This document shows positions 15,693 to 23,776 of a stretch of 40,622 nt of DNA, piece by piece. The stretch lies in assembly GCA_029820295.1 (NCBI GenBank), contig JALGVA010000029.1, positions 410 to 41,031 on the forward strand, read 5' to 3'. The notes beneath the pieces are model-generated. The model was not told the DNA's origin and made no database searches. It worked only from the letters and a program-made list of their open reading frames with translations. This DNA comes from Candidatus Zipacnadia bacterium (GTDB lineage Bacteria > Armatimonadota > Zipacnadia > Zipacnadales > UBA5352). How positions within the stretch are numbered: position 1 is the stretch's first letter; the number at the start of each line of letters is the position of its first letter. Both the position numbers and the translations under genes were made by a program.

Positions 15693-18581
15693 ATGCCCAC
15701 CAGAGCGATCGCCTGCTGCTCTCTTGTGCTCATCATCAGTGCCGCCTGCGGCCACGCGCAGCAGGAGCTGCTGACCAACCCGACGCTGGCCGCGGCGGAC
15801 GGCGACGAGGCGCCGGCCAACTGGGTTTACGGCGACTTCAACACCGGCGGCGAGCCGCTCTACGACGCCGCGGGCGGGCGCGACGGCGACGGCGCGGTCG
15901 GCGTGCGCTGCGAGACGGTCGAGCAGCGCGGCGCGTGGCGCCAGAACGCGGCGTTGGGCGAGGTGCGCTACGTGCTGGCCACCGGGCGCTACCGCACTGA
16001 GGGCGCCGACGCGAAGGCCATGCTGCGGCTGACCTGGCTGCGCGGGCTGGAGGGCTGGCAGTTCATCAGCGACGTGCGCCTCGACCTTCCCCCGTCTGAG
16101 CAATGGCGCGAGTTCAAGGCGGTGTTCCGCGCGCCGGACGAGGCGGTGGCGGTCGCACCCGAGCTGTTCAACTTCTTCGGCGCAGGGACCGCCTGGTGGG
16201 ATGAGGTCCACCTGCGCCGGGCGACACGCGAGGAGGTCGTGCAGATGGCCGGACAGGGCCTGGACCGTGCGCCACGCGATGGCGAGGTGTCCTACGCGCC
16301 CGCGGAGGGCACAACGTCGCCGACTAACCCGCCGGCCTTCGTCTGGCTGCCGGCTGAGGGCATCGACCGCTGGATCGTGCAGTTCGCTCCCGGCGGCGAC
16401 TTCGACGGCGCCAACGCCGTGACGGTCGAGGACCTGGAGATGACGGTCTTCACCCCGCACGAGACGCTGCGCCCCGGTGAGTGGGCGTGGCGCTACGGCT
16501 TCGTGACTGAGGTGGGCCCGGTCTTCAGTAAGCCACGCCGCTTCACCATCCCGGAGGACGCGGTCGAGTTCCCGCTGCCGCGCATCGACGAGGTGATGGG
16601 GCGGATTCCCGACGTGCACCCGCGCGCCTACTTCCAGCGCGACCGGCTCGAAGAGGTGCGCCGGCGGGTGGTCGAGGACCCCGAGTACGCCGCGATGGCC
16701 AGGCCCATCATCAGCTCGGCTGAGGGCAAGCTGGGCGAGGAGCTGTACCCGGAACCGGACTACCTGCCTGAGGGCGGAATCGAGCGCAGCCGCGCGTACC
16801 AGGAGTCGTTCCGCACCATGCGGCCGTTCACCGCGGGGATGGAGACCTGCGCTACGGCCTACGTGCTGACCGGCGATGAGCGCTTCGGCCAGGAGGCGCG
16901 GCGGCGGCTGATGCATTACATGACGTGGGATCCGGACGGGCCCACCAGCGTGAGCAACAATGATGAGGCGGCCATGGACATCGTCATGCGCTGCCCGCGC
17001 ACCTACGACCAGATCTGGGACCTGCTCAGCGAGCAGGAGCGCGCGACCTGCCGGGAGATGCTGGGCCGGCGCGTGGCGCAGGTCAACGCGATGCACCGGC
17101 GCATGCCCTTCGACAGCCGCCCGTACTCATCGCACCCGGGGCGCATGATCGGCTTCGTGATCGAGGACAGCATCATCCTCGCCCACGAGGTGCCCGAGGC
17201 GCGCGAGTGGCTCGACTACACGCTGCGGCTGCTGTGGTCGGTCTATCCGGCGTGGGGCAACCCCGACGGCGGCTGGGCGGAGGGGCCGGGCTACTGGAAC
17301 GCCTACATCGGCATGATGCAGCCGGTGGTACTGCTGCTCGACAACATCGGTGTGCCCTTCAAGGACAAGCCGTTCTGCCGGAACAACGGCTGGTTCGGGC
17401 TCTACGCGGTGCCGGTGGGCGGGAGGATGCGTCCCTTCGGCGACGGCCATGAGGGTTCGGTCGGTCGCGGCGACGGGCAGGTGCTCTACCGCTGGTCCAC
17501 ACTCTACCGCAACCCCTACTGGCGCTGGTACGCCGAGCAGCTTGGCGCCGGGCCGGGCACCGCGCCCGGCCAGTTCGGCTTCTACGACCCGACGCTCGAG
17601 GCCCGGCCGCCCAATGACATCCCGCAGGCGCGCGTCTTCCCCGACATCGGGCTGACCGCCATGCACTCGGAGCTGGCCGACCCGCCGAACGACATCTACC
17701 TGCTGATGCGCTCGAGCCCCTACGGTGCGGTCAGCCACAGCCACGCATCACAGAACGCCATCGCCATCGGGGCCTTCGGCGAGGCGTTGGCCATCAGCTC
17801 GGGCTACTACCAGCTCTACGGCTCGCCGCACCACGCGCAGTGGACCTGGGAAACGCGCGCGCACAACTCCATCCTGGTGGACGGGGAGGGGCAGGTCAAG
17901 CGCAACCCCAACTCGCGCGGGCGCATCACGGCCTTCGACGACCAGGATGAATACTGCTATACCGTCGGCGACGCGACCGAGGCCTACGGCGGGCGTCTGG
18001 ACCTGTTCCTGCGCCGCGTGCTGTTCATCCGCCCCGACACCTTCGTGATCTGCGATGAGCTGGACTCAGCGGGCGAGTCCACCTTCCAGTGGCTCCTGCA
18101 TGCCCGCAACGAGATGGCGCTTGACGATGACGCGCAGACCTGCCTGATCTCCGCGGGAAATGCGCGGCTGCTGACGCAGATCGTCGCGCCGCAGGGGCTG
18201 GCGCTGACACAGGTCGAGGGCTTCCCGGTCGCGCCCGAGCGCGAGGCGCCCGACCAGTTCCACTTCACCGCGCAGACCACCCAGCCCGCCGAACACGCGG
18301 TCTTCCTGTCGGTGCTCAGCGCCTACCGCGCGGGCGACGAGACCCGCGTGCCCCAGGCCGAGGCCATCGAGGGCGAGGCGGGCGCGGGCGTGCTGCTGCG
18401 CCGGGCTGATGAGAGCGCGCTGGTCGTCTGGCGGATGCACGACGCCAACGTCGCGCGCGTGGGCGATGTGGAGAGCGAGGCGGAGGTGGCGGTCATCCGC
18501 CGCGACGCCGCGGGCGCGGTCGTCTCGGTCTACAGCTACGGCGGCGGCTCAATCGAGGTCGCCGGCGAAGCAGTGAACTGA
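15693..18581 (+). CDS. Heparinase II/III-type polysaccharide lyase
   Basis: A 962-residue exported protein (signal peptide MPTRAIACCSLVLIISAACGHA). A carbohydrate-binding-like beta region (to about 185) and an FnIII-like segment (about 200-290) precede an (alpha/alpha) toroid with DUF4962/heparinase II-III features. These include PRAYFQRDRLEEVRRRV, the WAEGPGYW motif at 528-535, and the C-terminal beta-sandwich signature SHSHASQNAIAIGAFGE starting at 681, with H682 and H684. These are the family's usual active-site neighbourhoods for eliminative cleavage of uronate-containing polysaccharides (heparan sulfate, alginate and others). The ATG follows GAGGTG at seven bases. It leads a block of four closely spaced genes. 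Polysaccharide specificity is not predictable. Confidence 0.9.
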   Translation: MPTRAIACCSLVLIISAACGHAQQELLTNPTLAAADGDEAPANWVYGDFNTGGEPLYDAAGGRDGDGAVGVRCETVEQRGAWRQNAALGEVRYVLATGRYRTEGADAKAMLRLTWLRGLEGWQFISDVRLDLPPSEQWREFKAVFRAPDEAVAVAPELFNFFGAGTAWWDEVHLRRATREEVVQMAGQGLDRAPRDGEVSYAPAEGTTSPTNPPAFVWLPAEGIDRWIVQFAPGGDFDGANAVTVEDLEMTVFTPHETLRPGEWAWRYGFVTEVGPVFSKPRRFTIPEDAVEFPLPRIDEVMGRIPDVHPRAYFQRDRLEEVRRRVVEDPEYAAMARPIISSAEGKLGEELYPEPDYLPEGGIERSRAYQESFRTMRPFTAGMETCATAYVLTGDERFGQEARRRLMHYMTWDPDGPTSVSNNDEAAMDIVMRCPRTYDQIWDLLSEQERATCREMLGRRVAQVNAMHRRMPFDSRPYSSHPGRMIGFVIEDSIILAHEVPEAREWLDYTLRLLWSVYPAWGNPDGGWAEGPGYWNAYIGMMQPVVLLLDNIGVPFKDKPFCRNNGWFGLYAVPVGGRMRPFGDGHEGSVGRGDGQVLYRWSTLYRNPYWRWYAEQLGAGPGTAPGQFGFYDPTLEARPPNDIPQARVFPDIGLTAMHSELADPPNDIYLLMRSSPYGAVSHSHASQNAIAIGAFGEALAISSGYYQLYGSPHHAQWTWETRAHNSILVDGEGQVKRNPNSRGRITAFDDQDEYCYTVGDATEAYGGRLDLFLRRVLFIRPDTFVICDELDSAGESTFQWLLHARNEMALDDDAQTCLISAGNARLLTQIVAPQGLALTQVEGFPVAPEREAPDQFHFTAQTTQPAEHAVFLSVLSAYRAGDETRVPQAEAIEGEAGAGVLLRRADESALVVWRMHDANVARVGDVESEAEVAVIRRDAAGAVVSVYSYGGGSIEVAGEAVN

Positions 18582-18599
18582 CGCGCCCGGAGGGATGGG

Positions 18600-19301
18600 A
18601 TGTCCTGCGCGACGCCTCAGCAGCCGCGCTCATCGAACACCACGTGCATCATCATCGGCGCCGTGGCGGGCTGCGGCTGCCTGCTGCTCATTGGCCTCGC
18701 TATCGCCATCCAGCTCGGCGTCCTCGGCGGGCTGTGGTTCATGCAGCAGCAGACCGTGACCAATGAGGTCACGCCCGCGCCATCGGAGGTGTTCGGCGGC
18801 GAGACGCCCGGCCTCAGGGACGAGCCCCCCGCGGGCGGCGAGCTGCAGGCCACGCCGAGCCGCGAGGCGGCGCTCGATTGGGCGACGCGGCGCGCGCCCG
18901 GCTGGGTGAGGGAGGTCGATGACTACTCCGAGGACTGGGCGTGGGTCCGGCTGGTCATGGGCCCGCCGCAGTCGGAGTGGACCACGTGGCTGGAGATCGA
19001 GTGGGACGCCTCGGCGGGCGACTATCGGCTGCTGGACGAGGGCCCCATCGGCTATGACGGCGGTGACGCCTCGGCGGAGGGCCCCGGGCCGACCGAGGCG
19101 GGGGCGGTGCAGGCGGCGCTGGACGCGATCGAGCAGCCGACGTGGGTGACGCGCATCCAGGAGCGCAGTGAAGACTGGCGGCGGGTCACGGTGTGGGCGG
19201 GTCCGCCGCAGTCGGAGTGGGTCTACGAGATCACCGTTGAGTGGGACGACGACCTGCAGGCCTACGTGCCGCAGCAGACGAGCGAGGTGCCCTACCCCTG
19301 A
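18600..19301 (+). CDS. Single-pass membrane protein with a duplicated ~55-residue domain
   Basis: A 233-residue protein. A Cys-rich hydrophobic segment at about 17-48 (CIIIGAVAGCGCLLLIGLAI) would anchor it, followed by a proline-rich linker. Two homologous units follow, at about 89-145 and 171-223. Both contain a W-V-R or W-V-T-R helix start, SEDW, an identical GPPQSEW, and an I-E-W-D or V-E-W-D strand, so an internal duplication is clear. The unit could be a PepSY-like or other small alpha/beta sensor fold, but I do not recognise it. The ATG is 18 bases after the lyase stop, with GGAGG upstream; two small related genes follow at once. Function unknown; probably extracytoplasmic. Confidence 0.72.
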   Translation: MSCATPQQPRSSNTTCIIIGAVAGCGCLLLIGLAIAIQLGVLGGLWFMQQQTVTNEVTPAPSEVFGGETPGLRDEPPAGGELQATPSREAALDWATRRAPGWVREVDDYSEDWAWVRLVMGPPQSEWTTWLEIEWDASAGDYRLLDEGPIGYDGGDASAEGPGPTEAGAVQAALDAIEQPTWVTRIQERSEDWRRVTVWAGPPQSEWVYEITVEWDDDLQAYVPQQTSEVPYP

Positions 19302-19323
19302 GCGCGAGAGCGGAGGGAGGCCC

Positions 19324-19803
19324 ATGCCCACGGAAGTCATGGACCGGCGCGCCGCGGACAACGAGTATCTGCACAAGGACTTCCACGGTGCGCTGAGCAA
19401 CGCGCTGATCTACCTCGAGGAGCGCTTCGGACCGGACGCGGTGCGCGACTACCTGCGACAGTTCGCGCGCGCCTACTACGCGCCGCTGCGCGCGGAGTTG
19501 CGCGAGCGCGGGCTGGCGGCGATGGCCGAGCGGCTTCGGCAGGTCTACGCCGATGAAGGCGCCGACATCGAGCTGGAGCTGGGCGACGATGAGCTGATCG
19601 TGCGCGTGGCCAAGTGCCCGGCGGTAAGCCACATGCGCGCGCACGGCCACCGGGTGTCGCGCATGTGGCGCGAGACCATCAGCGCGGTCAACGAGGCCAT
19701 CTGCGAGGACAGCGCCTACGACTTCGACCTGGTGGACTTCGACGAACTGACCGGGCGCAGCGTACAGCGCTTCCACCGGCGCGGCGAGGAGGGCTCGGCA
19801 TGA
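19324..19803 (+). CDS. Small conserved protein, related to its downstream neighbour
   Basis: A 159-residue cytosolic protein with no signal peptide. The start ATG follows GGAGGG. It is helix-rich at the N terminus (LEERFGPDAVRDYLRQFA, LRAELRERGL), then an ELELGDDELIVRV strand pair, a KCP motif, a helix, and an acidic DLVDFDEL end. The order and the motifs LEER-x-G-x-D, L-R-x-E and K-C-P recur in the next protein, so the two are probably paralogues. The arrangement resembles the L-2-amino-thiazoline-4-carboxylate hydrolase-like family, but this copy lacks most of that family's cysteines. Its stop overlaps the next start (ATGA), so the two subunits may form a heteromer. Function uncertain. Confidence 0.65.
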   Translation: MPTEVMDRRAADNEYLHKDFHGALSNALIYLEERFGPDAVRDYLRQFARAYYAPLRAELRERGLAAMAERLRQVYADEGADIELELGDDELIVRVAKCPAVSHMRAHGHRVSRMWRETISAVNEAICEDSAYDFDLVDFDELTGRSVQRFHRRGEEGSA

Positions 19804-20279
19804 TCTCGTGCAAGGAGTTCATCCCCGCCTACAGCGAGCTGTTCCGCTACCTGGAGGAGCGCGGCGGCCACGATGAAGTGGTGCGTTTCTGGGAGTACCT
19901 GTCGGATAACTTTCTCGGCAATCTGCGCGAGCTGGTGGAGGAGCACGGCCTGCGCGGCTGCTGGATGTACTGGTCGCACACGCTCAACGAAGAGGCCGCC
20001 GACTTCACCATGGAGCTGGACGAGGAGGCCGGCGAGTTCTCGATCACCATGCACAAGTGCCCGTCCAAGGGCATGCTGCTGGCGCTGGAGCACGTCGAGC
20101 CCTACCACGACTACTGCTCGCACTGCGACACGCTCTACCGGCGGGTGCTGGAGCCGCTGGGCTTCGAGTATGACGTGGACCTGAGCGAGTGCGACCAGGC
20201 GCGCTGCCGGCTGGTGGTGCGCGACAGGGCAGGAGGTCGGGAACCGGGAACGGGCAACCGGCAGCCGGGGAGCGGCTGA
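19800..20279 (+). CDS. Small Cys-rich protein, ATC-hydrolase-like
   Basis: A 159-residue protein starting inside the stop of its paralogue (ATGA). Layout: LEERGGHDEV helix, LRELVEEHGLRG, paired beta strands (DFTMELDEEAGEFSITMHKC), then KCPSKGM, YHDYCSHCDTLYRRVLEPLG (CxxC) and ECDQARCRL. The late Cys pattern and the KCP motif resemble the L-2-amino-thiazoline-4-carboxylic acid hydrolase-like family, where the cysteines are conserved. This is family-style similarity seen by eye only. The last fifteen residues (GGREPGTGNRQPGSG) are low complexity and may be an extension into intergenic repeat. It is the last gene of the lyase block and meets a minus-strand gene 30 bases later. Confidence 0.65.
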   Translation: MISCKEFIPAYSELFRYLEERGGHDEVVRFWEYLSDNFLGNLRELVEEHGLRGCWMYWSHTLNEEAADFTMELDEEAGEFSITMHKCPSKGMLLALEHVEPYHDYCSHCDTLYRRVLEPLGFEYDVDLSECDQARCRLVVRDRAGGREPGTGNRQPGSG

Positions 20280-20282
20280 TGG

Positions 20283-20313
20283 CTGAGGGGGACCGGCGTC
20301 CGGTTACCCTCAG
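20283..20313. terminator. Bidirectional hairpin between convergent genes
   Basis: CTGAGGG (20283-20289) pairs with CCCTCAG (20307-20313), and inside it ACCGG (20292-20296) pairs with CCGGT (20300-20304) around a CGT loop. It lies between two convergent stop codons and overlaps the minus-strand stop. There is no T-run, so it is a likely but not classical terminator. Confidence 0.5.
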
Positions 20314-21236
20314 TCCGGCAGCGTGAGCAGGAGCGGGCCGGCGTCGAGTTCGGCGACCCCCGCGTCGGCGGTCACCAGCCCGCGCACCTCGCGCACCTCC
20401 TGGCGGTGCCGGTGGCCGTAGATGACCAGCTCGACGCCCTGCGTTGCCAGCAGCGCCTCGCCCAGCAACGGGCTGCCCAGGTAGGCACGGGCGAAGGCGC
20501 GCTTGGGGTCCTCGAGGTGGTAGTCGGCCAGTTCGGCGAAGGGCACGAAGTGCGTGACCGCCGCGATGCGCGCGGTGCGGCCCGCAGCGTAGTCGAGGTG
20601 CTCGCGCAGGCGTCCCGCGAAGTGCCGGGCCATCTCCGGGTCGCTGCGCCCCCAGTCGAGGTGCGCGGCGTCATTCCACATCGCCGCGTGCGGCGCGCCC
20701 TCGGTCTGCCAGATCAGGCCGCCGGGCGCGTAGTCGGCCGCCACCAGATCCTCCCATTGCCCCGCGGTGGCGCCGGGCACTGCGCTGAAGGCGACCTGCC
20801 CCTCCTCATCGCGCGCGACGTCGATGGGCGTCACCGTGATGTCCGGCGCGGGCGCGCGCGTCTGCCGGAAGCTGTAGTCGTACCAGCCCATGCACCCCAC
20901 GAAGGCCATGTCCCCGAAGATGAGGGGCTCGCGGTCGAGGCAGTGGAAGCCGTGCTCGGCGGCGATGGCGGGGATGACCTCGTCGTAGATGTGCCAGGTG
21001 TCGAAAGGCGGCTCGCGCTGCCACAGGTCATGGTTGCCCGGCACCAGCAGGCGCGGCCCCGGGAAGCTCGACAGCAGCGCCAGCGCCTCGGGGATGCGCT
21101 CGGGACCGTTGGCCGCGCAGTCACCCGCCAGCACCAGCACGTCGGCGTCCGCGCCCAGCGCGGCCTGCGCGATGGCCGCCACGCGCGCGCGGCTGGCGTC
21201 GCCCAGGTGCAGGTCGGAGAGCGCGACGATCCTCAT
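20310..21236 (-). CDS. Calcineurin-like metallophosphoesterase
   Basis: A 308-residue cytosolic enzyme with all motifs of the dimetal phosphoesterase fold: SDLHLGD (D8, H10), AGDCA (D39), GNHD at 67-70, THF (H229) and YGHRHR (H275, H277). Members hydrolyse phosphomonoesters or phosphodiesters. I chose the ATG at 21236 because it starts exactly at the first beta strand (MRIVALSDLH) and overlaps the previous stop (ATGA). The upstream extension of the frame is a shadow. Compared with short family members it has a long middle section (about 75-225) that probably caps the active site and sets specificity. It is coupled to a gene for an exported protein of unknown role; the substrate is unknown. 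Confidence 0.93.
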   Translation of the reverse strand: MRIVALSDLHLGDASRARVAAIAQAALGADADVLVLAGDCAANGPERIPEALALLSSFPGPRLLVPGNHDLWQREPPFDTWHIYDEVIPAIAAEHGFHCLDREPLIFGDMAFVGCMGWYDYSFRQTRAPAPDITVTPIDVARDEEGQVAFSAVPGATAGQWEDLVAADYAPGGLIWQTEGAPHAAMWNDAAHLDWGRSDPEMARHFAGRLREHLDYAAGRTARIAAVTHFVPFAELADYHLEDPKRAFARAYLGSPLLGEALLATQGVELVIYGHRHRQEVREVRGLVTADAGVAELDAGPLLLTLPD

Positions 21237-22096
21237 TCCACCACCAGCCCGGCCGCGACCGCGCGGGCCGCATCCTGCCACGTCGCCGGCGGCGCCTGGA
21301 AGCAGACGACCACCACCTCGGCGGCCAGGCTCAGGCCCTCGGGCCACGGGTCCTCCTCGGTCTCCAGCTTCACGTAGAGCTTACGGTAGCGCTGCGTGTC
21401 CCACCAGCCGGTGAGCATGCGCGCGCCCTCGGGCGCCGTGACGTGGCGCATGAGGAAGCCGGTGCGCTGCTCGGGGATGAACGCGGCGGTCCACTGCCAG
21501 CCCTCGTGCCACTCGAGGCCGCTCTCGCCGGTGAAGTCGCCCGACAGCTCCTCGCCGTCGCCGGTGACCGCCAGCCACTGCGTCGCCTGCGCGCTCACGC
21601 AGAACATGAACGGGTAGACGACGCTGACCACCACGTCCTCGGTGGCCGTGATCTCGCAGCGCTGGGTGAGACGCCCGTCCTCGAGGATGAGCTGCGCGTC
21701 GAGCTGCACGAGGTCGAGCATCGAGAGCTTGGTCAGCTCGATGCGCTCGCCCGGGTAGACGGCGCCGTCGGTCAGGTCGGCGACCTCGCCATCGACGGAG
21801 AGCGTGGCGTTCTCGATCTCCTCGACACCGCCCTCGGTGTGCGCGCCGCCGATCCAGCCGCCGGCGGCGGGCACGCACAGCAGTGTGCCGTAGGCGCCGG
21901 TAGGCGTGCACACCTCGACACCCTCCCAGGAGATGCGCTGCAGGTTCCACGCGTGCCGGGCCTGCAGGTCGGCGGTGAGGCCGCCGGAAACCAGCGACAC
22001 CGTCGCGGGCTCGGGCCGACCGTCCGCCAGAGCCAGCACCGCCGCCGCAACCGCGATCGCCAGGGCGAGCGACCTGATGTGTGTGCGTGCGTTCAT
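21233..22096 (-). CDS. Secreted protein of unknown function
   Basis: A 287-residue protein with a signal peptide (MNARTHIRSLALAIAVAAAVLALADG) and an otherwise beta-rich sequence with many Trp, Glu and Thr (NLQRISWEGVEVCTPTGAYG, GWQWTAAFIPEQRTGFLMRH). The layout resembles sugar-binding or beta-sandwich domains (galactose-mutarotase-like), but I do not recognise a family. The ATG at 22096 follows GGGAG at about ten bases, and the stop overlaps the metallophosphoesterase start, so both proteins are made from one message. Its role is not predictable. Confidence 0.72.
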   Translation of the reverse strand: MNARTHIRSLALAIAVAAAVLALADGRPEPATVSLVSGGLTADLQARHAWNLQRISWEGVEVCTPTGAYGTLLCVPAAGGWIGGAHTEGGVEEIENATLSVDGEVADLTDGAVYPGERIELTKLSMLDLVQLDAQLILEDGRLTQRCEITATEDVVVSVVYPFMFCVSAQATQWLAVTGDGEELSGDFTGESGLEWHEGWQWTAAFIPEQRTGFLMRHVTAPEGARMLTGWWDTQRYRKLYVKLETEEDPWPEGLSLAAEVVVVCFQAPPATWQDAARAVAAGLVVE

Positions 22097-22118
22097 GGCG
22101 GAACGGCTCCCAGTCGCG

Positions 22119-23102
22119 CTACCGGCGGACGAGCGGTCGTCGCACGTAGCTGAGCGCCGCTACCAGGTACCCCTGCAGCGTGCGCGCCAGCCATGCGCTG
22201 AAGGTCGGTCTTGCCGGCTGCGCGGGCGCGGTCGGGGCCGCCTGGGGCGTGCGCACACGGGCCGCCTGTGCCTGCTCCGCCGGCGCGGCGATCGGCTCCA
22301 TGCTGAAGCTGCTGGTCAGGCTCAGCGGCAGGTCGCCGAAGTCGCCCACGGCGGCCATGCAGTCGAAGCTCATGGCGCCGCGGGCCGAGGCGGGCAGGCC
22401 GGTGGCCAGGTCGATGGTGCGCTCCATGCCCGCCACGGCCAGCACGCCGTTGCGCACCGTGATATCGTTGTCCTGGAGCGGGTTGCGCGTGGTGAAGTCG
22501 GGGAGGCTGGCCCGCAGATCGGTGCTGACGGTCGCGACGCCATCGGCGATGCTCTCGAGGCGCGAGGTGGTGACCAGCGTCACCTCGCCGAGGCCGGGGA
22601 CGTCCTGCTCGCGCTCGCTCATCCAGCTCTCCCCCACGCCGACCGGCGCCTCGGGCAGCTCGACAACGCCGGCGAGCAGCACCACGACCTGGACCGGGAT
22701 GCCGCCGCTGGCGAAGAGATCGACGTCGCCGGCAGGGGGACCGCCGGTGGCGCCAACGATGCGCCCGAGGCGATCGACCTGCAGCTCGACGGGCTCTGGT
22801 GTCGCGGACGGCCTGGCCTCGCCCATCAGCTCGGCGGCCAGCTCGCTGAACAACGCCTGGACCGTCGCCACGCCCCGGTCATCGATCGCGAGCACGCTCA
22901 GCGTGACGTCGGCATCTGCCGCGCCGGTGACGGCCAGCGGCACGCCGGTACCCATCTGCACGTTGTCGATGCGCACGCTGAGGTGGTTGCTCAACTGCGC
23001 ACCCACCTCGAAGTGATACTGCGGCGCGAGCTGCAACTGCGCCTGTGCGAGACACCCGGTCGCGAGCAGCGCCACGGCCACGAGCGGCCATGCCCACCTC
23101 AT
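22119..23102 (-). CDS. Exported (lipo)protein of unknown function
   Basis: A 327-residue protein starting MRWAWPLVAVALLATGC. The ATGC (residues 14-17) could be a lipobox with C17, or cleavage may follow AQA. The body is beta-rich with a repeating set of strands, each followed by GVATV (DDRGVATVQALFSELA; SIADGVATVSTDLRA). This is reminiscent of DUF6263-type proteins, although I cannot confirm that. The C terminus is Ala/Pro-rich with a short basic amphipathic end. The ATG at 23102 has GGAGG eleven bases upstream. A TTG at 23108, in frame two codons earlier, has GGAGG at the ideal five bases and may be the real start. It begins the three-gene minus-strand unit. Confidence 0.68.
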   Translation of the reverse strand: MRWAWPLVAVALLATGCLAQAQLQLAPQYHFEVGAQLSNHLSVRIDNVQMGTGVPLAVTGAADADVTLSVLAIDDRGVATVQALFSELAAELMGEARPSATPEPVELQVDRLGRIVGATGGPPAGDVDLFASGGIPVQVVVLLAGVVELPEAPVGVGESWMSEREQDVPGLGEVTLVTTSRLESIADGVATVSTDLRASLPDFTTRNPLQDNDITVRNGVLAVAGMERTIDLATGLPASARGAMSFDCMAAVGDFGDLPLSLTSSFSMEPIAAPAEQAQAARVRTPQAAPTAPAQPARPTFSAWLARTLQGYLVAALSYVRRPLVRR

Positions 23103-23272
23103 CGTCAATCCGTCCTCCGTGATGCATCCGGCTGAGATACCGCGCTCTTGGACCCCGCCGCCCGCGTCGGGTTTCATGCGCGGCGACGCCCGCAAGCGGG
23201 TCGTGAAGGTGCGCGGGTCTGCGGCGCGAACCAACCGGCGTCGGACGCAGCTTCGACCGGGAGGGCTCGCAC

Positions 23273-23773
23273 GTGCTGGGAGCGATCATCATCACCCGCG
23301 ACATGGCGCCCGCCCGGCTGGCGGGCATTGATCAGATGCGGCTGACACTGGCCCACCACGCCGACCGCGTCATCATTTTCGGCGGCGTCGAGGGCGGCGA
23401 TGCACCCGACCACGTGCCCCTGGCTCCCCCGGCGAGTGAGCTGGGCGCCATCGCGACCGTGCTGGCGCACGCCGGCGACGAGCACGCGATCGTCGTGGCC
23501 GCGGACCTGCGCCATCCGTCGAGTGAGTTGTTGCGCTACATGATACATGTGCGCGGCGGCTTCGACGCCGTCGTGCCGGTCGGGCGCAACGATGTGCCCC
23601 AGCCGCTGCTGGCGCTCTACCACCCGCGCTGCGCCGGTCGCGCCCGCGGGCTGCTCAGCGCCGGCGAGAGTGACCCGTCGGAGCTGCTACGGATCGCGAC
23701 CGTGCGACGCGTCACCGACGACGAGGTCGCGAAGTTCGGCGACCCGGCCGAGCTGCTCGCCCGCGGTGGCTGA
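23273..23773 (+). CDS. MobA-like nucleotidyltransferase fold with degenerate signature loop
   Basis: A 166-residue protein from a GTG with GGGAGG eight bases before it. The body matches the MobA/CofC-like NTP-transferase order: beta strand with GAIII, helix, ADRVIIFGG, a short loop, SELGAIATVLAHAG (compare GPLAGLxAAL), AIVVAADLRHPSSELL (compare VLACDMPF), DAVVPV, then QPLLALYHPRC. The Gly-rich nucleotide-binding loop LAGGxSxRMGxxK after the first strand is missing and replaced by TRDMAPARLAG. The upstream frame gives nothing better, so this is not a wrong start. It is either a non-catalytic or repurposed relative, or the fold uses another ligand. It is a lone gene, divergent from 22119-23102 and convergent with the GNAT gene three bases away. 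Confidence 0.68.
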   Translation: MLGAIIITRDMAPARLAGIDQMRLTLAHHADRVIIFGGVEGGDAPDHVPLAPPASELGAIATVLAHAGDEHAIVVAADLRHPSSELLRYMIHVRGGFDAVVPVGRNDVPQPLLALYHPRCAGRARGLLSAGESDPSELLRIATVRRVTDDEVAKFGDPAELLARGG

Positions 23774-23776
23774 TCG

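Noticed and set aside
15672-15700. TTGACG before the lyase gene as a promoter
   Set aside because: The matching -10 position lies in the start region and is GC-rich without any TATAAT-like sequence.
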